Positions 1 through 6,717 are shown, counted from the stretch's first letter. The stretch is 8,174 nt of DNA from an uncultured Actinomycetes bacterium (GCA_913061025.1 CAJXUJ010000048.1:1-8174); one strand, 5' to 3'. Translations and numbers: made by a program. Notes: a model not told the origin generated them from the letters alone.

Positions 1-323
1 GCGTCCTTGCGAGCCTTACCGGTCTCTTGTTGGACGAGATCAAGGCATTCGTTGCGGTGCGCGAGAAAGAGATCGTGGAAGCGCAGCACGATCGCGCATC
101 GCTCACCTAAAGGCCGCGTGGACCAATCACGCTGCGCACGTCGTGCCGTTGCGAAAGCTTGGTCGACATCGGCTTCGGTGCTGGTCGGTAACGCATACAG
201 GACATCACCGGTGAAGGGCTCAATGACCTCTCGCGTAGGGCCTGAGGCGGTGAGGCCAGCTACCAAGGACGCAGGATCCACCCGATTCCTCCATTGCTTT
301 GCCGCTAGAGACTCTCTCATCAT
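1..323 (-). CDS. gabD2: GabD2-like succinate-semialdehyde dehydrogenase, N-terminal fragment
   Basis: The frame is open from an ATG at 323 to the window edge, giving about 107 residues; the rest lies outside. The NAD(P)-dependent aldehyde dehydrogenase family oxidises succinate semialdehyde to succinate in the cytoplasm. The visible part is the family's N-terminal segment: an EPFTGDVLYALP stretch, an ADVDQAFATARRAQRDW helix, and the ERCAIVLRFHDL...LVQQETGKAR stretch. These resemble Mycobacterium GabD2 as I remember it. The catalytic Cys and Glu would be further on and cannot be checked. The start is uncertain. ATGs at 323 and 320 have no clear ribosome binding site, whereas a GTG at 281 follows a GGAGG at 288-292 by 6 bases and would begin MDPASLVAGL. 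It lies 90 bases downstream of guaB3 on the same strand, so it may share that transcript or have its own promoter. The family call is firm; the substrate is inferred. Confidence 0.8.
   Translation of the reverse strand, partial: MMRESLAAKQWRNRVDPASLVAGLTASGPTREVIEPFTGDVLYALPTSTEADVDQAFATARRAQRDWSTRPLGERCAIVLRFHDLFLAHRNECLDLVQQETGKARKD
288..292 (-). promoter_or_regulatory. Shine-Dalgarno for an alternative gabD2 GTG start
   Basis: On the minus strand GGAGG sits 6 bases before a GTG (281-279) that is in frame with the aldehyde dehydrogenase. It is the only good ribosome binding site near this 5' end, so translation may start 14 codons after the longest possible start. The proposed protein would still keep all recognisable family sequence. 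Confidence 0.45.
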
Positions 324-388
324 TCAGCATCGCACGATCGTGGGAGAAAGCGTTACCGAACCCGGCTCTCCGGGGAAAAGACCGACAA

Positions 389-407
389 TTTCCCGGAGTG
401 TGGGAAA
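389..407 (-). terminator. Weak candidate terminator after guaB3
   Basis: Just past the guaB3 stop, the minus strand can form a 6-bp hairpin (TTTCCC / GGGAAA, 7-base loop), followed by TTG and, about ten bases on, a TTTT run. The stem is short and the T-tract is displaced, so termination would be weak at best. A second small stem, CCCGG/CCGGG, lies at 361-374. Read-through into the dehydrogenase gene is equally possible. Confidence 0.25.
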
Positions 408-413
408 AAGAGG

Positions 414-1529
414 TTAGGAGGTGGTGACGACCATGTCGACGCGCTGGAACTCCTTCAGGTCGGAATATCCGGTGGTCGCCATCGCCTTACGCAGGGCACC
501 GACGATATTCACGGTGCCGTCGGCGCGCGTGGAGGGTCCGCTCATGATCTCGGCGAACGTGCCGACCTGATTCATCAGATGACGTTCGCCGCGGGGCAGA
601 TCGCGATGCCACGCCTCAGCACCCCAGTGGGCACCACGACCCGGCGCATCGGTGGCCCGCGCAAAGACCGACCCAACCATCGCCGCATCCGCTCCGCAGG
701 CGAATGCCTTGACGATGTCCCCGCTCGATCCCATGGAACCGTCGGCAATCACGTGTACGTAGCGGCCGCCGGACTCGTCGAGGTAATCACGCCGAGCAGC
801 CGCAACCTCTGCGACGGCCGTGGCCATCGGCACTCGAATGCCGACCACATCCGCAGTGGTGTGACTGGCACCGCCACCGAATCCGACGAGCACACCCGCC
901 GCTCCAGTGCGCATGAGGTGGAGGGCCGCTTGCCGAGTGCTGCAGCCACCAACGATCACGGGAACATCGAGTTCGTGGATGAACTCCTTGAGATTGAGTT
1001 CGTTGCCATCGGAGTTCACGTGCTCGGCAGACACCGTGGTGCCGCGAATAACGATGATGTCCGCACCCGCCTTGGCAGCGATCGGCGCAAGCTCAGCGGT
1101 GCGCTGAGGCGATACAGCGACGGACACCACGATCCCTGCGGCGCTCATCTCTTTGATGCGCTGCTCGATCAACTCGGGTTTAACCGACTCGTCGGCGTAG
1201 ATGCGCTGCATGTGTGCAGTCACCGTCTCGGCCGATTCCGTTGCGATCTGTTCGAGAATCGGATCGGGATCCGCGTAACGGGTCCACACGCCTTCTAGGT
1301 TCAGCGACGCCAGGGCACCATGGCCAGCGAGTTCGATCGCGCTCGACGGAGACACCACCGAGTCCATAGGGGCCACAAGCAGCGGGGTCTCGAAGGAGTA
1401 GGCGTCGATGTTCCACGCCGTGGAGACGTCTTCGGTATTCCGAGTTCGCCGGCTAGGCGCAATGGCAACTTCATCGAACGAGTAGGAGCGGGCGGCCTGC
1501 TTGGAACCGCCGATCAGAACCTCAGCCAC
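414..1529 (-). CDS. guaB3: GuaB3, IMP dehydrogenase-family paralogue lacking CBS domains
   Basis: This is a 371-residue single-domain TIM barrel of the IMPDH/GMP reductase family, about the usual length for actinobacterial GuaB3. It lacks the CBS pair found in GuaB. Recognisable parts are the N-terminal YSFDEVAIAPSRRTR segment, APMDSVVSP (53-61), IRGTTVSAEH (161-170), the phosphate-side loop at 216-225, and IADGSMGSSGD (261-271). The position equal to the IMPDH catalytic cysteine is His223 (GGGASHTT), so classical thioimidate chemistry looks impossible. From memory this replacement is common in actinobacterial GuaB3. Its role there is unsettled; a cyanobacterial GuaB3 has been reported to have IMPDH activity. 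The start is the GTG at 1529, two bases after the guaB stop, with AGGGCGG upstream inside the end of guaB, which suggests translational coupling. The frame stays open further upstream, but that extra sequence is only antisense-frame shadow of guaB. Confidence 0.95.
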   Translation of the reverse strand: MAEVLIGGSKQAARSYSFDEVAIAPSRRTRNTEDVSTAWNIDAYSFETPLLVAPMDSVVSPSSAIELAGHGALASLNLEGVWTRYADPDPILEQIATESAETVTAHMQRIYADESVKPELIEQRIKEMSAAGIVVSVAVSPQRTAELAPIAAKAGADIIVIRGTTVSAEHVNSDGNELNLKEFIHELDVPVIVGGCSTRQAALHLMRTGAAGVLVGFGGGASHTTADVVGIRVPMATAVAEVAAARRDYLDESGGRYVHVIADGSMGSSGDIVKAFACGADAAMVGSVFARATDAPGRGAHWGAEAWHRDLPRGERHLMNQVGTFAEIMSGPSTRADGTVNIVGALRKAMATTGYSDLKEFQRVDMVVTTS

Positions 1530-1531
1530 TG

Positions 1532-3028
1532 TTACCGCCCTGAGTAGTTGGGGGCTTCGAGCATCATCTGGACATCGTGCGGGTGACTCTCGCGCAGTCC
1601 CGCCGCCGTGATCTGCACGAAACGGCCTCGCTCGATCAATTCCGCGATGGTCCCGGTCCCCGCGTATCCCATGGCAGCGCGTAGCCCTCCGACGAGTTGA
1701 TGGGCAACCGCGCCGAGCGGGCCGCGATAGGCAACCATGCCCTCGATTCCTTCGGGAACCAACTTGTCGTCGCTCAGGACGTCGTCCTGGAAGTACCGAT
1801 CCTTGCTGTAGGAGCGCGCCTGGCCACGCGATTGCATGGCACCCAGCGAGCCCATGCCGCGGTACGACTTGAACTGCTTGCCGTTGACGAAGACAACGTC
1901 GCCCGGTGCTTCTTCGCACCCGGCAAGCAGTGAGCCCAGCATCACCGTGCTGGCGCCCGCAACGAGTGCCTTCGCGATGTCACCGGAGTATTGGATGCCA
2001 CCGTCTCCGATAACCGGCACGCCCGACGGCGAGCACGCCCGGTACGCCTCGTTGATCGCGGTGATCTGAGGAACCCCCACTCCGGCCACGACGCGTGTGG
2101 TGCAAATCGAGCCGGGTCCGACGCCCACCTTGACGCCATCGGCACCCGCATCCACGAGCGCCTTCGCGCCTTCGTAGGTGGCCACATTGCCGCCGACGAT
2201 GTCGATCGATGATTCGCGCTTCAGCAGGCGGACCATCCCCAGAACTGCCTGGGAGTGGCCGTGCGCGGTGTCCACAACGAGGAAGTCGACGCCCGCCGCG
2301 ATGAGAGCTTCCGCGCGCTTCTCCGCGTCTTCCCCCACACCGATCGCTGCACCAACGACGAGCCGTCCGGCAGCGTCCTTGGTTGCATGGGGGTACTTGT
2401 CCGACTTAACGAAGTCCTTGACGGTGAACAGGCCCTTGAGTCGATTCTCCGCGTCGACGATCGGCAGCTTTTCCACTTTGTGGTTCGCCAGGAGTGCAAG
2501 GGCGTCATTGGGGTCAATGCCGACCGGAGCCGTAATCAGTGGCATCTTTGTCATGACTTCGCGCACCGGCCGCGACATGTCTTCTTCGAATCGCATATCG
2601 CGGTTCGTGACGATCCCCTGCAGGACTCCCGACGCATCGACCACCGGTACGCCCGAGATGCGGTACTTCCCGCACATGGCGTCTACATCCGCGAGTGAAT
2701 CTTCGGGGCTGCACGTGATCGGGTTGCCGACCATGCCCGCTTCCGAACGCTTCACGAGGTCGACTTGATTGACCTGATCTTCAATAGGAAGGTTGCGGTG
2801 CAGAACGCCGACCCCTCCCTGCCGAGCCATCGCAATGGCCATTCGGGCCTCGGTGACGGTGTCCATGGCGCTGGAAACCAGCGGTAGTCGAACCGCGATG
2901 TTCCTCGTAACGAAGCTGGCGGTATCGACGTCGCTCGGGACTATGTCGGACTCCCCCGGCAGTAGCAGGACGTCGTCGAACGTCAGACCTCGTAGGGGGA
3001 ACTTGCCTTCGCCAGCCGCACTCTCCAC
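1532..3028 (-). CDS. guaB: Inosine-5'-monophosphate dehydrogenase
   Basis: This enzyme converts IMP and NAD+ to XMP, the committed step of guanine nucleotide synthesis, as a cytoplasmic tetramer or octamer. The 498 residues match the usual length. KFPLRGLTFDDVLLLPGESD opens the barrel and SAMDTVTE is at 53-60. Two CBS repeats (Bateman module) span about 102-212 (SGVPVVD, GIVTNRD, KLPIVD, GLFTVKD). VDTAHGHS is at 252-259. The catalytic loop GPGSICTTR carries Cys309. GDGGIQYSGD is at 341-350, RGMGS at 390-394, and the flap Tyr434-Arg435 is present. All active-site parts look intact. The GTG at 3028 is the first ATG/GTG after an in-frame TAG four codons upstream, and no other ATG or GTG precedes the conserved core, so this start is well supported despite a poor ribosome binding site. 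It lies 13 bases after the merR stop and 2 bases before guaB3, so the three probably share a transcript. No guanine riboswitch is visible. Confidence 0.98.
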   Translation of the reverse strand: MESAAGEGKFPLRGLTFDDVLLLPGESDIVPSDVDTASFVTRNIAVRLPLVSSAMDTVTEARMAIAMARQGGVGVLHRNLPIEDQVNQVDLVKRSEAGMVGNPITCSPEDSLADVDAMCGKYRISGVPVVDASGVLQGIVTNRDMRFEEDMSRPVREVMTKMPLITAPVGIDPNDALALLANHKVEKLPIVDAENRLKGLFTVKDFVKSDKYPHATKDAAGRLVVGAAIGVGEDAEKRAEALIAAGVDFLVVDTAHGHSQAVLGMVRLLKRESSIDIVGGNVATYEGAKALVDAGADGVKVGVGPGSICTTRVVAGVGVPQITAINEAYRACSPSGVPVIGDGGIQYSGDIAKALVAGASTVMLGSLLAGCEEAPGDVVFVNGKQFKSYRGMGSLGAMQSRGQARSYSKDRYFQDDVLSDDKLVPEGIEGMVAYRGPLGAVAHQLVGGLRAAMGYAGTGTIAELIERGRFVQITAAGLRESHPHDVQMMLEAPNYSGR

Positions 3029-3041
3029 GGCGTCAGGCTAC

Positions 3042-4133
3042 TCACATTCCCAGCGCGCGAGCCAAGCGTGTCACCGTCTCGGTGAGATCGGTCGTCACGC
3101 CGATGCCGGGAGGTGGCGAGCCGGTCCATCCAGGGCCTCCGGCGAGAACGGTCGGAGCAGGACGGAGCGTCGCGAGATCCGCCAGGACCTGAACCCGGGC
3201 CGAGCCGGGAATCTGAGCCCAGACGAAAACAGCTGCTGGCCCTGTTCTCCTGACCGCCTGGAGCAGGGTCTCCTGTGGTACCCGGGCGCCGAGCATCCGA
3301 CAACCGATGCGCCTCTCCGCGAGCGCAGCCGCCACGGCCCACAGGGGTAGAAAGTGTGTTTCCTCATCGGCCCCCGCAAGGAGTACGAGCCGAGCGTTCT
3401 GGGGATCTTTGAGTTCGCGTGTGCGCTCAGCAAGGACTGCGTGGACGGAGTCGCTGAGAACGTGTTCGACGTCGATGCCGCGGCCACTGGTCTCCCAGCG
3501 TTGCCCAACGCCGGTGAGGACCGGAACCAACAGGTGATCCCAGGTCCAGACAACGCCGCGCCTGTCCATCGTCTCTCGAATGATCTGTTGGCAGGCCATG
3601 CCATCCAGCGCAAGGGCGGCCCGGGCGAGTCCGCGAGACGCCGGTGTCCCCCCGGGAATGGGAACCACCTGTCCACCGCCGCTTCGAGAAGCGGAACTCG
3701 GGTCGTCGACGACAGGTGCAGCGGTGGTGAGTGGCGGGGTGGCCGAGGGGCTCATCGCGATGTCAGTCACCGGCGCGAGGGAGGAGGGGTCGACGTTGAG
3801 CGCGAGCGCTTCGCGCGCCGCATCGCCCGGAGGAAGCCCAGCGAGCACCAGTCGGCGCATGTGCTCGAGCCGAGCCAGGTCGACGGCGGAGTAGCGGCGA
3901 TGGGAGCCGGCGCGATGCTCCGAGGGGCCCAAGCCGTAGCGGCGATCCCAGGTTCGAAGGGTCGCAGGCGCCACTCCCAAGCGACGGGCCACAGCAGCGA
4001 CGGTGAGCCCAGGAGCCGAGCCGCGATCTCCTCCCAGATCACCTTCCGCGACCTGTTCGGGACCGCTCGACTCACTTACCACGCGGACATTGTGGGAGGC
4101 ATTCGCAGGTCTCGCATCTGCAGGGGATTTCAC
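3042..4133 (-). CDS. MerR-family regulator with a B12-binding-like C-terminal domain
   Basis: This is a 363-residue transcription factor. Residues 1-40 look disordered. A MerR-type winged helix-turn-helix covers about 42-112 (TVAAVARRLGVAPATLRTWD, then RRYSAVDLARLE). A Ser/Pro/Thr-rich linker covers 115-165. A helical B12-cap-like domain covers about 167-240, with Trp213 and Glu223-His224 forming an exact Wx9EH motif. A Rossmann-like B12-binding domain covers about 246-362. This is the CarH/LitR architecture, in which adenosylcobalamin acts as a light sensor. The lower-ligand motif DxHxxG is eroded to Glu258-x-His260-x-x-Pro263: the histidine is kept but the Asp and Gly are lost. The glycine pair of the fold (332-333) is present. 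The residue after Trp213 is Glu, not the His that follows the Trp in Thermus CarH. Ligand binding is therefore uncertain. The gene is divergent from whiB3 and heads the guaB-guaB3 block. The GTG start is tentative because no good ribosome binding site is seen; another in-frame GTG lies at codon 18. Confidence 0.87.
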   Translation of the reverse strand: MKSPADARPANASHNVRVVSESSGPEQVAEGDLGGDRGSAPGLTVAAVARRLGVAPATLRTWDRRYGLGPSEHRAGSHRRYSAVDLARLEHMRRLVLAGLPPGDAAREALALNVDPSSLAPVTDIAMSPSATPPLTTAAPVVDDPSSASRSGGGQVVPIPGGTPASRGLARAALALDGMACQQIIRETMDRRGVVWTWDHLLVPVLTGVGQRWETSGRGIDVEHVLSDSVHAVLAERTRELKDPQNARLVLLAGADEETHFLPLWAVAAALAERRIGCRMLGARVPQETLLQAVRRTGPAAVFVWAQIPGSARVQVLADLATLRPAPTVLAGGPGWTGSPPPGIGVTTDLTETVTRLARALGM

Positions 4134-4139
4134 GGCTCA

Positions 4140-4149
4140 TATCCGGATA
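4140..4149. promoter_or_regulatory. Perfect 10-bp palindrome near merR start
   Basis: TATCCGGATA is a perfect dyad ending 7 bases before the proposed merR GTG. It could be part of an operator for autoregulation, but a 10-bp palindrome can occur by chance and the symmetry does not extend outward. It is listed as a visible element only. Confidence 0.2.
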
Positions 4150-4193
4150 AATCCACCACGTGAGGTACTTCATAGATTGTTCAACTCGGAATA

Positions 4194-4223
4194 TTGACTA
4201 AGTCCTGGCGCGATTGCTATCGT
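4194..4223 (+). promoter_or_regulatory. Probable promoter of whiB3
   Basis: A -35 box TTGACT (4194-4199) and a -10 box TATCGT (4218-4223) are separated by 18 bases and resemble the main vegetative sigma consensus. Transcription would begin near 4230, giving a leader of about 20 bases. The divergent merR start lies 60 bases to the left, so a regulator bound here could affect both directions. Confidence 0.6.
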
Positions 4224-4238
4224 TTCACTACCTATTCG

Positions 4239-4243
4239 GGAGG
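4239..4243 (+). promoter_or_regulatory. Strong Shine-Dalgarno of whiB3
   Basis: GGAGG, within GGGAGGT, lies 5 bases before the ATG at 4249. This fixes the start and predicts efficient translation. Confidence 0.75.
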
Positions 4244-4248
4244 TAGTT

Positions 4249-4545
4249 ATGGCAGACGTTTCACGGCTTCCGGGCCCCAATGCCGACATTTGGGACTGGC
4301 AGCTCGAAGGCTCCTGTCGCGGCGAGGACCCGGGGATCTTCTTCCACCCCGAGGGCGAGCGCGGCCCGGCTCGAGCGGCCCGTGAGGCAGCGGCCAAAGC
4401 GATCTGCGCATCGTGCCCAGTCATGATGCAGTGCGCGGCGCATGCCCTTGAGGTTCGCGAACCGTACGGCGTTTGGGGCGGTCTGTCCGAAGACGATCGC
4501 GAGGCGATCTACGCCGGCCGTCGGCGCCTACCGCAGGCCGTCTAG
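4249..4545 (+). CDS. whiB3: WhiB3/WhiD-type iron-sulfur transcription factor
   Basis: This is a 98-residue Wbl protein. Four cysteines, Cys23, Cys53, Cys56 and Cys62 (C-x29-C-x2-C-x5-C), are the ligands of the [4Fe-4S] cluster. GVWGG (74-78) is the turn that contacts region 4 of the main sigma factor. A basic AGRRR tail (89-93) is the likely DNA-binding part. The leader LPGPNADIWDWQLEG, the FFHPEGERGPAR stretch and HALEVREPYGVWGGLSE match Mycobacterium WhiB3 and Streptomyces WhiD much better than other Wbl classes, from memory. WhiB3 senses O2, NO and redox state and controls lipid and redox metabolism in Mycobacterium; WhiD is needed for spore maturation in Streptomyces. The gene stands alone on the plus strand, divergent from merR and convergent with groEL, with its own promoter and terminator. 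Orthology to whiB3 is strong; the target genes here are unknown. Confidence 0.95.
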   Translation: MADVSRLPGPNADIWDWQLEGSCRGEDPGIFFHPEGERGPARAAREAAAKAICASCPVMMQCAAHALEVREPYGVWGGLSEDDREAIYAGRRRLPQAV

Positions 4546-4606
4546 ACACCTACAGCTTTGCAACCGACATGACAACTACACACTCGTAACGCATCCCTCC
4601 TCACAC

Positions 4607-4639
4607 AAGAAGGGCGCCGGTGACCCCGGCGCCCTTCTT
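4607..4639. terminator. Bidirectional hairpin between whiB3 and groEL
   Basis: A perfect 14-bp stem (AAGAAGGGCGCCGG / CCGGCGCCCTTCTT) encloses the 5-base loop TGACC. It lies 61 bases after the whiB3 stop and 19 bases after the groEL stop. The arms end in CTTCTT on either strand and run into GGTTTCTT on the plus strand, giving a moderate U-rich tail. It very likely ends both convergent transcripts. Confidence 0.88.
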
Positions 4640-4658
4640 GGTTTCTTGAGACTTGTTG

Positions 4659-6284
4659 CTAGTGCGCGTGCCCGTGGTGCGCGTGTCCGTGACCCGCGTC
4701 TGCTTCCTCTTCCTCGGGCTTCTCAACGACGAGCGCCTCCGTGGTCAGCAGCATCGCCGCAATCGATGCAGCGTTCTCCAACGCGGATCGAGTCACCTTG
4801 ACCGGATCGATCACGCCCTGCGCGATGAGGTCGCCGTACTCCCCGGTCGCGGCATTCAGTCCGTGACCCGGAGCCATCTCGGCAACCTTCGACACAACCA
4901 CGTAGCCACGCTCTCCAGCGTTCTCGGCGATCCAGCGCAGCGGCTCTGCGGCCGCACGACGGACGATCCCAACACCGGTGGCCTCGTCATCGGACAGACC
5001 CAGGTCACCGTCGAGCACCGTCGAGGCCTGCACCAAAGCGGTGCCGCCGCCGGAAACGATGCCCTCTTCGATGGCGGCTCGTGTCGCTGAGACCGCATCC
5101 TCGATGCGGTGCTTCTTCTCCTTGAGCTCAACCTCGGTGTGACCACCGACGCGAATGACCACAACGCCACCGGCCAACTTGGCGAGCCGCTCCTGCAACT
5201 TCTCGCGATCCCAATCCGAGTCGGAGGCATCAATCTCGCGCTTGATCTGCGCGACGCGATCCTCGACCGCGGAGTGCTCACCGCCGCCGTCCACGATCGT
5301 GGTGTTGTCCTTGGTGACCACGACGCGGCGAGCAGAGCCCAGCACGTCCAGGCCAACCTGGTCGAGCTTGAGACCGACCTCGGGCGATACCACCTGCGCG
5401 CCGGTGAGAATGGCGATGTCCTGCAAGATCGCCTTACGACGATCACCGAAAGCCGGTGCTTTCACGGCGCAGGAGGTGAACGTTCCGCGGATGCGGTTCA
5501 CGACCAACGTGGAGAGCGCCTCACCCTCAACATCCTCAGCAATGATCAGCAGGGGCTTGCCGGCTTCGACGACCTTCTCCAACAGCGGGAGAATCTCGTT
5601 GACCGCAGCGATCTTGCCCTGCACCAGCAGGATGCGAGCATCCTCCAGGACCGACTCCATCCGGTCCGCATCGGTGACGAAGTAGGGCGAGATGTAGCCC
5701 TTGTCGAACTGCATCCCCTCGGTGAAGTCCATCTCCATCGCGGTGGTGCTGGACTCCTCGACGGAGATAACCCCGTCCTTACCGACCTTGTCGAACGCAT
5801 CGGCGATCATGCCGCCGATCTCCGCATCCTGGCTGGAAATGGTCGCCACCTGGGCGATCTCGTCCTTGCCATCCACCTCGCGAGACATCTCGACAAGCTT
5901 CTCGGTGACCGCAGCCACCGCCTTATCGATCCCGCGCTTCAGGGACATCGGGTTGGCACCAGCGGTGACCTGCTTGAGACCGTCGTGAACCATCGCCTGC
6001 GCGAGCACCGTCGCAGTAGTGGTGCCATCGCCCGCGATGTCATTGGTCTTGGTGGCAACCTCCTTAGCGAGCTGTGCGCCGAGGTTTTCGTAGGGATCCT
6101 CCATCTCGATTTCCCGAGCGATGGTCACACCGTCGTTCGTGATGGTGGGGGCGCCCCACTTCTTGTCGATCACGACGTTGCGTCCCTTGGGACCGAGCGT
6201 CACGCGAACTGCGTCGGCGAGTGCGTCGACACCGCGCTCGAGACTGCGGCGGGCTTCCTCGTCGAATTCCAGAATCTTTGCCAT
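4659..6284 (-). CDS. groEL1: 60-kDa chaperonin GroEL1 with histidine-rich tail
   Basis: At 541 residues this is a standard-length group I chaperonin, which forms a double-ring ATPase that folds cytoplasmic proteins with GroES. The equatorial ATP site shows VTLGPKGRNV (28-37), GDGTTT (85-90, Asp86) and the ATPase aspartate Asp396 in RIEDAVSATRAAIEEG. The apical domain includes the NRIRGTF segment and KAPAFGDRR (275-283). In place of the usual Gly-Gly-Met tail the protein ends EEEEADAGHGHAHHGHAH, with six histidines in the last eleven residues. This is the hallmark of actinobacterial GroEL1, which is usually the operon-borne copy while a second groEL with a GGM tail lies elsewhere. AAGGA lies 7 bases before the ATG at 6284 and supports the start. 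The gene follows groES by 133 bases and falls under the CIRCE-controlled promoter upstream of groES. Confidence 0.98.
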   Translation of the reverse strand: MAKILEFDEEARRSLERGVDALADAVRVTLGPKGRNVVIDKKWGAPTITNDGVTIAREIEMEDPYENLGAQLAKEVATKTNDIAGDGTTTATVLAQAMVHDGLKQVTAGANPMSLKRGIDKAVAAVTEKLVEMSREVDGKDEIAQVATISSQDAEIGGMIADAFDKVGKDGVISVEESSTTAMEMDFTEGMQFDKGYISPYFVTDADRMESVLEDARILLVQGKIAAVNEILPLLEKVVEAGKPLLIIAEDVEGEALSTLVVNRIRGTFTSCAVKAPAFGDRRKAILQDIAILTGAQVVSPEVGLKLDQVGLDVLGSARRVVVTKDNTTIVDGGGEHSAVEDRVAQIKREIDASDSDWDREKLQERLAKLAGGVVVIRVGGHTEVELKEKKHRIEDAVSATRAAIEEGIVSGGGTALVQASTVLDGDLGLSDDEATGVGIVRRAAAEPLRWIAENAGERGYVVVSKVAEMAPGHGLNAATGEYGDLIAQGVIDPVKVTRSALENAASIAAMLLTTEALVVEKPEEEEADAGHGHAHHGHAH

Positions 6285-6344
6285 GTTCTTCCTTGGTCTA
6301 GGGGTGGGTCATGCGGGCACCCGGACTGGCCGGCGTGCGCAAAC

Positions 6345-6380
6345 CGTGAGCCCCGGCCCCGTGCGGGGCCGGGGCTCACG
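6345..6380 (-). other. Strong intercistronic hairpin between groES and groEL1
   Basis: A perfect 16-bp GC-rich stem (arms at 6345-6360 and 6365-6380) with a GTGC loop lies between groES and groEL1. On the minus strand the sequence after it is GGTTTGCGC, without a U-run, so a simple intrinsic terminator is unlikely. It could be an attenuator, a barrier protecting the groES message from 3' exonucleases, or a processing site that lets the two subunits be made in different amounts. The structure is certain; its function is inferred. Confidence 0.65.
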
Positions 6381-6417
6381 ACATGCTCGATTAGGGGCGA
6401 AACAACGCCCGAGCTAC

Positions 6418-6717
6418 CTACTTCTCGACGACGGCGAGGACGTCGCGCGCCGAGAGGATGAGGTAATCCTCGTTGTTGTACTTCACCTCGGTGCCGCCGT
6501 ACTTGCTGTAGATGACGACGTCACCGACGTTGATGTCGAGGGGGATTCGCTTATCCCCATCTTCGTCGAATCGTCCCGGTCCCACGGCAAGGACCTTGCC
6601 CTCCTGGGGCTTCTCCTTGGCGGTATCGGGAATAACGAGACCCGAGGCAGTGGTCTGCTCGGCGTCGAGGGTCTGGACCAGGATCCGGTCCTCAAGTGGC
6701 TTGATGGAAACCGACAC
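6418..6717 (-). CDS. groES: 10-kDa co-chaperonin GroES
   Basis: At 99 residues this is the normal length for the heptameric lid of the GroEL chamber. SIKPLEDRILVQ (4-15) opens the beta barrel. The mobile loop (about 17-35) carries the GroEL-contacting hydrophobic triplet Leu27-Val28-Ile29 in SGLVIPD. GKVLAVGPGR (40-49), the roof loop DEDGDK, then VGDVVIYSKYGGTEV (64-78) and EDYLILSARDVLAVVE complete the family pattern. It starts with GTG at 6717, with GGAGG (6726-6730) 8 bases upstream; an ATG overlapping this spacer is out of frame. It is the first gene of the groES-groEL1 operon, with a leader of roughly 90 bases from the predicted promoter, where the two CIRCE operators lie. Confidence 0.97.
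   Translation of the reverse strand: MSVSIKPLEDRILVQTLDAEQTTASGLVIPDTAKEKPQEGKVLAVGPGRFDEDGDKRIPLDINVGDVVIYSKYGGTEVKYNNEDYLILSARDVLAVVEK

Noticed and set aside
7..417. A 136-codon plus-strand frame at the left edge
   Set aside because: It lies opposite the GabD2-like fragment, whose minus-strand translation matches a known family; the plus-strand translation matches nothing.
1530..1919. An upstream extension of guaB3 by about 130 codons (reading frame open to 1919)
   Set aside because: The extension overlaps guaB in another frame, is Arg-rich low-complexity sequence with no family similarity, and the GuaB3 family begins exactly at the GTG at 1529.
3354..4163. A 269-codon plus-strand frame opposite merR
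   Set aside because: It is the antisense shadow of the MerR gene, with no recognisable domain and no ribosome binding site.
4134..4193. A minus-strand promoter for merR-guaB
   Set aside because: Several partial hexamers exist, but none has both a reasonable -35 and -10 at correct spacing, so I do not call one.
5109..6461. A 450-codon open frame on the plus strand opposite groEL1
   Set aside because: It is the antisense shadow of a GC-rich, codon-biased gene. It has no start context, and groEL1 on the other strand is unmistakable.
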